A stretch of DNA of 64,000 nt from Clostridium paridis (GCF_016765615.1 NZ_JAESWA010000022.1:211542-275541); one strand, 5' to 3'. Counted from the first letter of the stretch, positions 1 through 8,707 are shown. Numbers and translations are program-made. Notes: generated by a model not told the origin, from the letters alone.

Positions 1-683
1 TCCTCTGAACATAAAAACATAACAGCTCTTGCTATATCTATTGGCTTACCGACACGCTTTACAGGATGCTGTTCCTTATCACCTATGCTATGCTTGCTAT
101 CATAGTCATTATCATAATTTGCACTTACATCAATCCAGCCTGGACTAACACTATTTACTCTGATCTTGCCTGAAAGGCTTATTGCTAATGCATGAGTTAA
201 TGCTGAAATCCCACCTTTTGCTGCAGAATAACTTTCAGTATCTTCTTGAGACATAGTTGCTCTAGTTGAGGAAATATTAACTATTGCTCCACCCTGGTTA
301 AAATATTCTAAAAATAGTTTTGAAAGCATATATGGCGCTGTAACTCCAACTCTCAAAACATAATTAAACTCATCAAAACTACAATCTGAGAGAATTCCCT
401 TACGACTCAAACAAGCATTATTAATAAGATAATCAACTTTACCATAAGTTCTAATTACGTCTCTTGAAAATTCCTTAAGTGTATTTTCTTCTGCAATATC
501 ACCACAGAAAAAAAGCCCATCTCCTCCATCTTTTTTAATATTTAAAAGTAGTTTTTCTCCTGCTATTTTATCTATATCTACAAAAGCTACCTTTGCCCCT
601 TTTTTTATAAATTCATTTACTAAGCAAAATCCTATTCCCTTTGCTCCCCCAGTTATTACGCACACTTTATTTTTAAAATTCAT
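1..683 (-). CDS. Short-chain dehydrogenase/reductase (3' part outside window)
   Basis: Translating the minus strand from the ATG at 683 gives an NAD(P)-binding SDR oxidoreductase; the C-terminus runs off the left edge. The cofactor motif TGGAKGIG lies near residues 11-18, NNA near residue 88, and the catalytic YSAAK pair with its upstream serine (NISS) in the middle. The late segment SPGWIDVS is typical of classical SDRs of about 250 residues. A good ribosome site (AAGGAGGT) precedes the ATG. The gene is divergent from the marR gene at 905, so it may share that regulator. The substrate cannot be inferred. Confidence 0.85.
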   Translation of the reverse strand, partial: MNFKNKVCVITGGAKGIGFCLVNEFIKKGAKVAFVDIDKIAGEKLLLNIKKDGGDGLFFCGDIAEENTLKEFSRDVIRTYGKVDYLINNACLSRKGILSDCSFDEFNYVLRVGVTAPYMLSKLFLEYFNQGGAIVNISSTRATMSQEDTESYSAAKGGISALTHALAISLSGKIRVNSVSPGWIDVSANYDNDYDSKHSIGDKEQHPVKRVGKPIDIARAVMFLCSE

Positions 684-810
684 AAATACCTCCTTAAATA
701 GGATTATATATTCAACATTTAAATAAAATATCCTCATGTCTTATATTACATATTTTTCATGTGAAATTACAATACTATCTCTAGTGTCATTTATCATTTT
801 AACTAATTAC

Positions 811-839
811 TTGACAAAAACATTTATTTAGTAGATACT
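811..839 (+). promoter_or_regulatory. Sigma-A promoter of the marR-efflux operon
   Basis: TTGACA at 811-816 and GATACT at 834-839 are separated by 17 bp. The promoter reads into the MarR gene, and the first MarR-type operator begins at the end of the -10 box. Confidence 0.7.
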
Positions 840-883
840 TTACCAAGTAAACTATTTATCAAATAAATAATTTACTTAGTAAA
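839..883. promoter_or_regulatory. Two MarR-type operator palindromes
   Basis: TTTAC-N3-GTAAA occurs twice, at 839-851 and 871-883, with starts 32 bp apart (about three helical turns). The first copy abuts the -10 box and the second lies between the promoter and the marR start. Paired identical palindromes over a marR promoter are the usual autoregulatory layout. Binding is inferred. Confidence 0.65.
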
Positions 884-904
884 AAACTAATAGAGGTGTA
901 AAAA

Positions 905-1354
905 ATGAATGATGATGAAAAACTTATTCTTGCTAAAGAAATTCTTGAAACTTTTCTACGATTCAAGAAAATGCATATGGAAGAATCCAAACCAAAAGAC
1001 ATAAAAAAAAATGAATGCATTTTATTAATGCTAATTGATGATAGAACATGTCCAGGTTCAAAAGGAATTAAAGTCTCTGAATTAAGTACAATTTTAGATA
1101 TTACACCCGCTGCTGTCACTCATATGATTAACTCACTAGAACAAAAGGATTATTTAGAGAGATTATCAGATAAAACTGACAGAAGAATTGTACTCATTAG
1201 ACCTACCGATGCTGGAAAACAAGCTATTGAATCTATGAAAACTCGATTATTTAATAGTTTAAATGAATTAATTAGCTTTTTAGGAGAAAAGGACAGCAAA
1301 GAATTGGTGAGAATTTCAAATTTAGTAATCAACTTTCATAAACAAAGAACTTAA
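905..1354 (+). CDS. MarR family transcriptional regulator
   Basis: This 149-aa winged-helix protein is of normal MarR length. The recognition region is around residues 50-80 (ISELSTILDITPAAVTHMIN-like), followed by the wing with the typical D-K-x-D-R-R segment (SDKTDRRIV). It is followed after 30 bp by a multidrug efflux gene, so it probably represses its own operon until a toxic compound binds. Two palindromes lie over its promoter. The ligand is unknown. Confidence 0.9.
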   Translation: MNDDEKLILAKEILETFLRFKKMHMEESKPKDIKKNECILLMLIDDRTCPGSKGIKVSELSTILDITPAAVTHMINSLEQKDYLERLSDKTDRRIVLIRPTDAGKQAIESMKTRLFNSLNELISFLGEKDSKELVRISNLVINFHKQRT

Positions 1355-1384
1355 ACTAAAGAATTAAACAAAGGAGGAAAAATA

Positions 1385-2941
1385 GTGAAAACTAATTCTA
1401 AACGCAGTATTTTAATAGTAGGACTCTTACTAGGTATATTCTTCTCCTCATTGGATCAAACAATTGTAGGAACAGCAATGCCAAGGATAATCGGTGACCT
1501 AGGCGGCTTAAGTATAATGGCATGGGTAACAACTGCTTATTTGTTAACTTCAACAACTGTAGTTCCTATTGCCGGAAAAATGTCTGATTTATTCGGACGT
1601 CGTATAATGTATGTAGGTGGAATTATAATATTTATAGTTGGTTCTATGCTATGTGGAACTAGTCAAAATATGACTCAACTAATTTTATATCGTGGACTTC
1701 AAGGGGTAGGTGGAGGAATTTTAATGCCAATGGCTATGACTATAGTTGGTGATATTTTTCCACCAGAAAACCGTGGTAAATGGCAAGGAGTAATAACTGC
1801 AGTTTTCGGTCTTTCGTCCATAGTAGGTCCTAGTATTGGTGGTTGGTTTGTAGATAATGCAACTTGGAGATGGGTATTCTACATTAATATACCAGTAGGA
1901 TTACTTGCTGCTTTTACTGTTTTCATTGGATTAACTGGAGAAAAACGTGTTGAAGATAAAGTAATCATAGATTATGCTGGCGCTATAACCCTTATCATTT
2001 CAATTGTATCCTTATTATTAGGCTTAAGCCTTGGAGGAAAAGATTATTCTTGGACTTCATGGCAAATAATTGGCTTATTTGCTACATTTGTGGTGGTTGG
2101 ATTAATATTTATTTTTGTTGAATTAAAGGCTGAAGATCCAATTTTAAATCTTCATCTTTTTCAAAATAAAGTTTTTGTAGGTGCAAATATTGTTGGATTT
2201 CTAATGGGTCTTGGTATGTTTGGTGCTATGATGTTTTTACCACTTTTCATGCAAGGAATAATTGGTATCAGCGCTACAAAATCAGGTAATTCAATGATTC
2301 CTATGATGTTAGGAATGATGGTTACAAGTGTACTAGGTGGTCAATTAGTAACTAGAATAAAATTTAGAACTATTTTTATTTCAGGTATTCTTTTAATGGG
2401 ATTAAGCTTGTACTTATTAAGTACAATGGATGTTGATACAACACGTTTAACAATTAGCTTATACATAGTAATTTTAGGTCTTGGACTTGGACTAATAATG
2501 CCGACTATAACTTTATCAGTACAAACAGCTTTCTCTATTGAGCAACGTGCAGTAGTTACTTCTGCAACTCAATTTTTCCGTAGTATAGGAAGTACTCTTG
2601 GCGTTACTGTACTTGGTGTTGTTCTAAATAATAGATCAACTACTTTATTAGATAAGAACTTCTTCCCAACAATTGATAAAATACCAGCATTACAAACAGG
2701 TACTATAGGTACATTACTTAAAGAAGCACATAATGCCCCACAAGATTTATTTAATACTCTATTAAATCCAGAGATAATAAATAAAATACCAGCACAATTA
2801 CAGGCAATAATGCTTCCTCCATTAAAACTAGCATTATCAGATTCTCTTCATACTGTATTTATTGTTTGTACAGTGATTGTTTTACTTGGCATACCTGCGA
2901 GCTTTTTACTAGGCAACTCAAAGGTTGTAAAAAAACAATAA
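1385..2941 (+). CDS. DHA2-family (EmrB/QacA) multidrug efflux MFS transporter
   Basis: This 518-aa integral membrane proton-antiporter has the length and about 14 hydrophobic segments of the DHA2 family. Family motifs are visible: LDQTIVGTAMPRI near residue 23 (motif D1), GKMSDLFGRR near residue 63 (motif A), and GPSIGGW near residue 148 (motif C, antiporter signature). Translation starts at GTG 1385, preceded by AAGGAGGAAA with good spacing. It is co-transcribed with the upstream MarR gene, which supports inducible export of a toxic compound. The substrate is not predictable. Confidence 0.92.
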   Translation: MKTNSKRSILIVGLLLGIFFSSLDQTIVGTAMPRIIGDLGGLSIMAWVTTAYLLTSTTVVPIAGKMSDLFGRRIMYVGGIIIFIVGSMLCGTSQNMTQLILYRGLQGVGGGILMPMAMTIVGDIFPPENRGKWQGVITAVFGLSSIVGPSIGGWFVDNATWRWVFYINIPVGLLAAFTVFIGLTGEKRVEDKVIIDYAGAITLIISIVSLLLGLSLGGKDYSWTSWQIIGLFATFVVVGLIFIFVELKAEDPILNLHLFQNKVFVGANIVGFLMGLGMFGAMMFLPLFMQGIIGISATKSGNSMIPMMLGMMVTSVLGGQLVTRIKFRTIFISGILLMGLSLYLLSTMDVDTTRLTISLYIVILGLGLGLIMPTITLSVQTAFSIEQRAVVTSATQFFRSIGSTLGVTVLGVVLNNRSTTLLDKNFFPTIDKIPALQTGTIGTLLKEAHNAPQDLFNTLLNPEIINKIPAQLQAIMLPPLKLALSDSLHTVFIVCTVIVLLGIPASFLLGNSKVVKKQ

Positions 2942-2994
2942 ATTACACCACTAATAAAATTATTAATTTTTTATAATAAACTATAAAAAAACTA

Positions 2995-3023
2995 TTGATT
3001 TTTTTTATTTATACTGCTAAAAT
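2995..3023 (+). promoter_or_regulatory. Candidate promoter of the ammonium-transport operon
   Basis: TTGATT (2995-3000) and TAAAAT (3018-3023) are separated by 17 bp. A start near 3030 would place both terminator hairpins at 3049-3150 inside the operon leader. The match to consensus is only moderate. Confidence 0.45.
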
Positions 3024-3048
3024 TACATTAAATGGAAGAGCAAATGAC

Positions 3049-3089
3049 GCAGGTGTCTAATATAATATTAGATACCTGCTTTTCTTTTT
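3049..3089 (+). terminator. Intrinsic terminator hairpin 1 in the amt leader
   Basis: A 13-bp stem (3049-3061 with 3067-3079, one G-U pair, 5-nt loop) is followed by a T-rich tract. It may end the efflux transcript, act as an attenuator of the nitrogen operon, or both. The short segment GAGCAAATGACGCAGG just upstream could belong to an antiterminator; that is inference. Confidence 0.7.
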
Positions 3090-3115
3090 ATAGTAATTTA
3101 TTGTATTTTTGACAA

Positions 3116-3150
3116 TGGAGTCAAAGTTAAAAACTTTGCTCCATTTTTTA
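3116..3150 (+). terminator. Intrinsic terminator hairpin 2 in the amt leader
   Basis: TGGAG-(T)-CAAAGTT pairs with AACTTTG-CTCCA with a single bulged T, followed by TTTTTT. It is the second terminator-like structure before the first gene of the amt operon (start 3183). Confidence 0.65.
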
Positions 3151-3182
3151 TTTGAAAAACATTATTTTAAGGAGGTTTTAAA

Positions 3183-3482
3183 ATGAAAAAACAAATCACT
3201 TTAGCACTATCAAATGCTTCAAAGAAAATAATAATAAGTTTTCTTTATCTTTCTGTAATGATAATTCTATTCCTTGGTATATTTTTTAGTTTATTTTCTG
3301 TGGTAAATGGTATAAGCTTAACAGTTCTAAAAGTCCAAATACCAGGAGTTATATTTGGAGTTCTAGTTTTATACTTGGGATTGAAATATTACTTTTCCGT
3401 TATTAAACTCCAGGAAGAACTTTATAAGTCTACTTCTAAATTTTCATGGGATAACTTTAAAAGTAAAAAGGTAAAACAATAA
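3183..3482 (+). CDS. Small two-helix membrane protein of the amt operon
   Basis: This 99-aa protein has two strongly hydrophobic segments (about residues 16-42 and 51-72) and a basic, lysine-rich C-terminus, so it is probably a small inner-membrane protein. AAGGAGG precedes the ATG. The amtB gene follows 41 bp downstream in the same orientation, behind the same leader, so a role linked to ammonium uptake or its control is likely. I do not recognise a named family. Confidence 0.75.
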   Translation: MKKQITLALSNASKKIIISFLYLSVMIILFLGIFFSLFSVVNGISLTVLKVQIPGVIFGVLVLYLGLKYYFSVIKLQEELYKSTSKFSWDNFKSKKVKQ

Positions 3483-3523
3483 TTTTTAATTATATAAAAA
3501 TAAATTTATAAGGAGGAGGGTTT

Positions 3524-5125
3524 ATGAAAAAGTCAGTTAAATTAGGAGCAATATTACTTTTCTTAGGTGCTTTAGCTGTTATGCTAGTCGTAGCACTATC
3601 ACCAGCTGGAGGCTCTGACCCGACGGGAGCCTCATATATTGCTACAACTGGAAATGAAACTTTAAATGATGTGGCTACAACAGCTAATAAAGGTTACTAC
3701 GGAGCAAACTTCACTTGGGTTATGATAACAGGCTTTATGGTATTTTTCTTTCAATGTGGTTTTGCTATGGTTGAAACAGGTTTCTGCAGAGGTAAAAATG
3801 CAGCACATACAATAACAATGAATTTTATGGTTTTCTTAGTTGGTGCAATTGGATATTTTTTAGTTGGTTTTGCATTACAATTTGGTGGTTCCGGAGGTGC
3901 TGCTGGATTAGGAAGTGGTGGTGCTGCACTAAACTCAATGATTTCTATTCCTGGACTCGGTGGTATTATGGGAGGAACCGGCTTCCTATTATCAGGTAAG
4001 GGAATATATGATCCAGGTATATATGCTCTATTCTTTTTCCAAATGGTATTTATGGATACTACAGTAACGATTCCAACAGGAGCTGTAGCTGAGAGGGTTA
4101 AATATTCTTCAATTGTAATTTTATCTTTATTCATTTCAATGTTCCTATACCCTTTATTCGGAAATTGGGTATGGGGAGGTGGGTGGCTCGCTACCCTTGG
4201 CAAAAACTTTGGATTAGGTCATGGTGTTGTAGACTTTGCTGGTTCTGCGGTAGTTCATTCCATGGGTGGTATGCTTGCTTTAGCAGGAGCTATTGTGATT
4301 GGTCCTAGAATAGGAAAATTTAAAAAGGATGGAACCTCAAGAGCTTTCCCTGGTCATGATATTCCAATGGCAATCATAGGTACAATTATTTTATTCTTCT
4401 GTTGGTTCTCGTTTAACGCAGGATCAACTCTTAATTCTTCTGACTTTAGACTTGCTATAGTAGCAACAAATACTATGATTGCTGGTGCAATAGGTGGCTT
4501 GGTTGCAATGTTTTATATGTGGATTAAGTATGGTAAACCAGACCCTTCCATGACAGCAAATGGTGCACTTGCAGGACTAGTTGCGATTACTGCTCCTTGT
4601 GCCTTTGTAAGTGGTGCTTCAGCATTCTTTATTGGTGCAGTTGCTGGATTTCTAGTTTGCGTTGCAGTACCATTTATAGAAAATAAGTTTAAACTTGACG
4701 ATCCAGTTGGAGCTATATCAGTCCATGGTGTTAATGGATTTTGGGGAGTTATCTCATTAGGTTTATTTGCGGATGGTTCTTATGGAGACGGAATTAATGG
4801 TGTTTCAGGTGGAGTTACAGGATTATTCTTTGGTGATCCTTCCCAATTAGTTGCACAATTAATTGCTATTGGTGTTTTACTAGTTTGGGGCTTTGGTATC
4901 TCTTTTATTTTCTTGAAGCTTCTTGATAAGGTATGGGGATTAAGGATTTCACCTGAAGCAGAATTAGATGGTTTAGACATTCCAGAGATGGGCGTTAATG
5001 CTTATCCAGACACTCAATTAGTAAAATCTCCTGAACTTGATTATAGTTCTTCAGACAATGCCGAAATAAAACAGTTACTAAGATTTAAACAAAATAAAGC
5101 CTCTAATATTAGTGAAAGCAGGTGA
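3524..5125 (+). CDS. amtB: Ammonium transporter (AmtB)
   Basis: This 533-aa Amt/Mep/Rh channel takes up ammonium across the cytoplasmic membrane. An N-terminal hydrophobic segment (about residues 8-28) is followed by some 11 membrane helices. The Amt signature ETGFCRGKNAAH is near residue 88. The pore twin histidines are His245 (in VVHSMGG) and His401 (in ISVHGVNGFWG). The soluble C-terminal tail would be the docking site for the PII protein encoded next; the two genes nearly abut, which is typical of amtB-glnK pairs. The start has an AAGGAGGAGG ribosome site. Confidence 0.96.
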   Translation: MKKSVKLGAILLFLGALAVMLVVALSPAGGSDPTGASYIATTGNETLNDVATTANKGYYGANFTWVMITGFMVFFFQCGFAMVETGFCRGKNAAHTITMNFMVFLVGAIGYFLVGFALQFGGSGGAAGLGSGGAALNSMISIPGLGGIMGGTGFLLSGKGIYDPGIYALFFFQMVFMDTTVTIPTGAVAERVKYSSIVILSLFISMFLYPLFGNWVWGGGWLATLGKNFGLGHGVVDFAGSAVVHSMGGMLALAGAIVIGPRIGKFKKDGTSRAFPGHDIPMAIIGTIILFFCWFSFNAGSTLNSSDFRLAIVATNTMIAGAIGGLVAMFYMWIKYGKPDPSMTANGALAGLVAITAPCAFVSGASAFFIGAVAGFLVCVAVPFIENKFKLDDPVGAISVHGVNGFWGVISLGLFADGSYGDGINGVSGGVTGLFFGDPSQLVAQLIAIGVLLVWGFGISFIFLKLLDKVWGLRISPEAELDGLDIPEMGVNAYPDTQLVKSPELDYSSSDNAEIKQLLRFKQNKASNISESR

Positions 5126-5129
5126 TTTT

Positions 5130-5468
5130 ATGAAAAAATTAGAAATTGTTATAAAAAGTGAAAAACTTGAAGATTTAAAAAAGATTTTATCTGAATGCAA
5201 TGCTAATGGCGTTATGATTTCAAATATAATGGGATATGGTAACCAAAAGGGATATAAAACTATCTACAGAGGGCATGAAACTCAAGTAAATTTACTTCTT
5301 AAAGTTAAAGTTGAAACTATTGTGCCTGCTGAAGTAGCTGAGACTATAATTGATAAAGTATTAAATGAAATTAGCACAGGTAATATTGGAGATGGCAAAA
5401 TATTTATATATGATGCTGATGATGTCGTAAGAATTCGTACAGGTGAGCGTGGAAAAGATGCCTTATAA
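5130..5468 (+). CDS. glnK: PII nitrogen regulatory protein (GlnK/GlnB type)
   Basis: This 112-aa PII protein senses 2-oxoglutarate and ATP/ADP and blocks the ammonium channel. The T-loop carries the conserved tyrosine Tyr46 (in IYRG, equivalent to the modified Tyr51), and the C-terminal signature TGNIGDGKIF with VVRIRTGERG is complete. The reading frame could open at GTG 5112 inside amtB, but the ATG at 5130 fits the family N-terminus (MKKLEIVI) and has a ribosome site overlapping the amtB stop, so I place the start there. Its close coupling to amtB supports GlnK. Confidence 0.92.
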   Translation: MKKLEIVIKSEKLEDLKKILSECNANGVMISNIMGYGNQKGYKTIYRGHETQVNLLLKVKVETIVPAEVAETIIDKVLNEISTGNIGDGKIFIYDADDVVRIRTGERGKDAL

Positions 5469-5472
5469 TAAC

Positions 5473-5518
5473 AAGGACGTTTTGTTTGTCTTATTGGACA
5501 AATAAAACGTCCTTTTAT
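5473..5518. terminator. Terminator between amtB-glnK and the heme operon
   Basis: A long stem (AAGGACGTTTTGTTTGTC with GACAAATAAAACGTCCTT, about 17 pairs with one mismatch) is followed by TTTATTT. It lies between converging genes and probably works in both directions. Confidence 0.85.
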
Positions 5519-5983
5519 TTAAAAATACCTCATACTGCATTTCTTAAGTTCTCTTATACTATATAACATTTCATAATCATGCATGTTGGTTGCCTTAGAA
5601 ATTTCACTAACAATTTCCTCACATTCTTCTTTGCTTTCTCCATGTATCATTGTATAAATATTATATCTCCAATTAGGTAGTATCCTACGCTCATAACAAT
5701 GACTTACTCCTTCAAAAGATGTCATCCTATCTCCTACTTCATTAACTTTTTCTTCAGGCACATTCCAAACAACCATCGGATTTTCTTTAAATCCAACATT
5801 TCTGTGATTTAGTGTTGCTCCAAATCTTCTAATTACTCCGCTAATCAACAAATCTTTAATCTTGTCTAAAAGCTCATTTTCAGTAATTTCTAACTCATCA
5901 GCTATAAGCTTATAGGGTTCAGGGACTAATGGCAAATCCCCCTGAAGTCTATGTATGATTTTTTTATCTAATGAACTAAACAT
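5519..5983 (-). CDS. ahbB: Siroheme decarboxylase subunit, Lrp/AsnC-like (AhbB type)
   Basis: This 154-aa protein has an N-terminal winged HTH of the Lrp/AsnC fold and a C-terminal RAM-like domain. The enzymatic family motifs are IRRFGATLNHRNVGF near residue 50 and the W-x-YN-x-YTM segment with SHCYER. In the alternative heme route AhbA/AhbB remove two acetate carboxyls of siroheme to give 12,18-didecarboxysiroheme. The start was set to ATG 5983, because AAGGAGAA sits six bases upstream; the longer reading from 6010 overlaps the preceding gene. The A/B assignment rests on motif memory and could be swapped. Confidence 0.8.
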   Translation of the reverse strand: MFSSLDKKIIHRLQGDLPLVPEPYKLIADELEITENELLDKIKDLLISGVIRRFGATLNHRNVGFKENPMVVWNVPEEKVNEVGDRMTSFEGVSHCYERRILPNWRYNIYTMIHGESKEECEEIVSEISKATNMHDYEMLYSIRELKKCSMRYF

Positions 5984-6449
5984 ATATTTTCTCCTTAACT
6001 TGAAAATCAACTTTAATTTTGAACATTTTAGTTGAAGGTAAATATAATATATCCTCTATACCTGTTTTATATTTTATCTCATTTATAAACCTTTTTATTT
6101 CTTCCTCTGTGGATGCAATTACAGTAAACCACATATTGTACGAATGATTTCTTAAGTAATTATGTGTAACTCCCCCATAACTATTTATGAATTCTGAAAC
6201 TTCCTCTATTCTTTCTTTCGGTACTTTAATAGCACATAAAGTGCTGTTAAATCCCATCTTTTTTGAGTTAAAAACTCCGCCTATCCGTCTGATTTCTCCA
6301 CCTTCCTTAAGTTCCTTAATATATTTAATAACTTCTTCTTCTGTAATATTTAATTTCTTTGCCAAAGCTAAATATGGTCTTGATTCTAATGGAAAACCCT
6401 CTTGAATTGAATTAAGCAATTCTATATACTCTCTATTCATACCTAACAC
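5976..6449 (-). CDS. ahbA: Siroheme decarboxylase subunit, Lrp/AsnC-like (AhbA type)
   Basis: This 157-aa paralogue of the next gene has the same HTH plus RAM-like architecture and the motif IRRIGGVFNSKKMGF followed by THNYLRNHSYNMWFT. These two families form a heterodimeric enzyme rather than a transcription factor, and adjacency to two radical SAM genes supports that reading. It starts 6 bp after the upstream radical SAM gene and overlaps the next gene by a few bases, so the four genes look translationally coupled. Confidence 0.8.
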   Translation of the reverse strand: MLGMNREYIELLNSIQEGFPLESRPYLALAKKLNITEEEVIKYIKELKEGGEIRRIGGVFNSKKMGFNSTLCAIKVPKERIEEVSEFINSYGGVTHNYLRNHSYNMWFTVIASTEEEIKRFINEIKYKTGIEDILYLPSTKMFKIKVDFQVKEKIYV

Positions 6450-6455
6450 TTCCTC

Positions 6456-7451
6456 CTATGAGTTAGAATATTGGCACCATTCTTCTTCTGCCATATAATC
6501 CCCGTTATTATAAAAAGCTGCTCTCGCCCTACAACCACCGCATGCTTTTTTATGTTTACATACTCCACACTTTCCTTTATACTCTAAAGTCCTAAGTTCC
6601 TTGAATATTTTATTATCTCTCCATATTTCACTAAACTTGTTTTTCCTAATATTTCCAATGGGCATATTTAGGTAAGCACATGGTTGAACATCCCCTATTG
6701 GGCTTATTATGCAGTAGCTAGTTCCTGCAAGGCATCCTCTTCCGTACCTTAGGTTCATCTCCATTTCTCTTGCAATCCTCATAAACTGGGGGGCACAAGT
6801 AGGTTTAAGTTCTATATCTACGTTCTTTTGTTTCATCATAATAGCTCTTAATAGTTCCTCATACATTTCCGGCGTCAATGACTCGTTTTCAATATCCTCT
6901 CCTCTACCAGTAGGAACTAAGAAAAATGTGTGATGAGCAACTGCTCCCATACCAACTGCAAAATCAGTTAAGTCTAAAATCTCATCTCTATTCCAGAGCA
7001 TCACAGTTGTATGTACTTGAAATGGCAAACCCTCATCTCTACAATTTTTCATACCAAGAACAGTTTCTCTCCATGCACCATTATAATTTCTAAATTCATC
7101 ATGTTTTTTTGCATTAAGACTATCTAGACTTATTCCTACTCCCATAGCGCCTGAAGCTTTTAATCTCTTTGCAACTTCCCTTGTGATCATTACTCCATTG
7201 CTTCCTAGAACAGAACGAAGTCCAAGCTTTGAAGCATAATTGACTAATTCATAAATGTCTGGTCTCATTAATGGTTCTCCTCCTGAGAAAATCATTATTT
7301 TGAAACCAGCTTTAGCTATTTCATTTATAAGTTCTTTTGCCTCCAGTGTACTTAGTTCCTGTTCTGCTTGCATTCCTGCATCTCTATAACAATGCTTACA
7401 GTACATGTTGCATTTATTTGTTGAATTCCATGAAACAATCATATATCCCAC
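6456..7451 (-). CDS. Radical SAM/SPASM heme-pathway enzyme (NirJ2/AhbD-like)
   Basis: This 331-aa radical SAM protein has the [4Fe-4S]-SAM cluster motif CNMYCKHC near residue 14 and the GGEP motif (FSGGEPL) near residue 57. A C-terminal SPASM domain has seven or more cysteines (GRGCLAG, VQPCAY, CGVCKHKKACGGC, EEWCQ) binding extra Fe-S clusters. Within the ahb/nir families it would act late in heme synthesis, converting propionates of Fe-coproporphyrin to vinyl groups. The exact step (AhbD versus NirJ2) cannot be fixed from motifs alone. Confidence 0.85.
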   Translation of the reverse strand: MGYMIVSWNSTNKCNMYCKHCYRDAGMQAEQELSTLEAKELINEIAKAGFKIMIFSGGEPLMRPDIYELVNYASKLGLRSVLGSNGVMITREVAKRLKASGAMGVGISLDSLNAKKHDEFRNYNGAWRETVLGMKNCRDEGLPFQVHTTVMLWNRDEILDLTDFAVGMGAVAHHTFFLVPTGRGEDIENESLTPEMYEELLRAIMMKQKNVDIELKPTCAPQFMRIAREMEMNLRYGRGCLAGTSYCIISPIGDVQPCAYLNMPIGNIRKNKFSEIWRDNKIFKELRTLEYKGKCGVCKHKKACGGCRARAAFYNNGDYMAEEEWCQYSNS

Positions 7452-7454
7452 TCC

Positions 7455-8639
7455 TTAAATAAGCCCCATATTATCAGAAATACCAATTTCCTCATCTGTT
7501 AAATAGCATGCTGGATCCGAAGCCCAAAAGTCTCCAGTAATTGATTCAGCTCTTGTTCTTAAATTTCCATTACATACATTTATCCATTTACATTTACTGC
7601 ATCTACCTTTTAATAATTCTTTTCTGTCTTTCAGCCCTCCGATAATTGGATTTGAAGCATCTGTCCAAATATCCTTAAAACTTCTATCTTTAATATTTCC
7701 AAAAGTATGTTGCCAGGTAAACTGATCTGCATGAACGTTTCCATAATAATCAACATTCGCTATAGCTATACCCGAACGATTTCCTCCATTAATTTTCATT
7801 AATTTTAAGATACTTTCTGCTAAATGAGGATATTTTTTGAGTGCCTGCAAATATAAATAAATTCCATCAGCATGATTATCAACTGTTAGTATCTCAACCT
7901 TATCTTTTAACTCAAGTGATTTTTCCATAATTAGATCCATAGCTATTCTTGCTTCTTCATGAGTAATATCTTCATCTATCATTTTGCTACCCCTACCTGA
8001 GTAAACTAAATGATAAAAGCACACTCTATCAATATCTTCATTTTTAATTAAATGAAATATATCCTCTAATTGATTAAAGTTATGGCGATTTATTGTAAAT
8101 CTTAGCCCAACTCTTTGATTAACGTCCTTACAATTACGAATACCATTTAATGCCAGATTAAAAGCTCCCTTTGTTCTTCTGAACTCATCATGACTAGTTC
8201 CAACTCCATCTAAGCTTATTCCTACATATCCTACCCCAGAATTTTTAATTTTAGTCGCAATATCTTTATCAATAAGAGTTCCATTTGTTGATATTGTGCT
8301 GCGTATTTTATACTTATTTGCATACTGTACTAATTCAAAAAGATCCTCTCTAAGTAGAGGCTCTCCCCCTGAAAATAAGATTACAGGAACCCTAAATTCA
8401 TCTAGTTCATCAATAAATCTCTTACCTTCTTCAGTACTTAGTTCTCCATCATACTTTTTATTATCTGAACTTGCATAACAGTGAACACATTTTAAATTAC
8501 AAGTCCTTGTGCAATTCCATACAACTACTGGACCATAGCCTAAACTTACACCATTTCTTTGATTGTTCGCTCCATTAACATATCTTAATCTATCTCCATA
8601 ATTTTCTGCTCCACATAATAATTTTGATACTCCAATCAT
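7455..8639 (-). CDS. Radical SAM/SPASM heme-pathway enzyme (NirJ1/AhbC-like)
   Basis: This 394-aa radical SAM protein is the first gene of the heme operon. The cluster motif CNLKCVHC is near residue 47, followed by FSGGEPL near residue 93 and C-terminal SPASM cysteines (GRCSKCKWINVCNGN, DPACYL). It precedes the shorter radical SAM gene by only 3 bp. By family it is of the NirJ1/AhbC group, which removes the acetate side chains of didecarboxysiroheme. Genes making siroheme itself are not in this window, so precursor supply must be encoded elsewhere. Confidence 0.85.
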   Translation of the reverse strand: MIGVSKLLCGAENYGDRLRYVNGANNQRNGVSLGYGPVVVWNCTRTCNLKCVHCYASSDNKKYDGELSTEEGKRFIDELDEFRVPVILFSGGEPLLREDLFELVQYANKYKIRSTISTNGTLIDKDIATKIKNSGVGYVGISLDGVGTSHDEFRRTKGAFNLALNGIRNCKDVNQRVGLRFTINRHNFNQLEDIFHLIKNEDIDRVCFYHLVYSGRGSKMIDEDITHEEARIAMDLIMEKSLELKDKVEILTVDNHADGIYLYLQALKKYPHLAESILKLMKINGGNRSGIAIANVDYYGNVHADQFTWQHTFGNIKDRSFKDIWTDASNPIIGGLKDRKELLKGRCSKCKWINVCNGNLRTRAESITGDFWASDPACYLTDEEIGISDNMGLI

Positions 8640-8707
8640 TTATTTACTTCCCTTCCTCAATTAAATAATCTAAGTTATTTTTCCCAATTGTGTCTAATAT
8701 ATTAAAA

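Noticed and set aside
3751-4203. A 150-codon frame antisense to amtB, rich in proline.
   Set aside because: It is the mirror of a strongly conserved membrane protein gene. Its composition is an artefact of the opposite strand, and no ribosome site is present.
5519-6449. Two Lrp/AsnC transcription regulators.
   Set aside because: The fold is shared, but the RRFG/RRIG and YN-x-Y/WFT motifs and the linkage to two radical SAM genes identify siroheme decarboxylase subunits.
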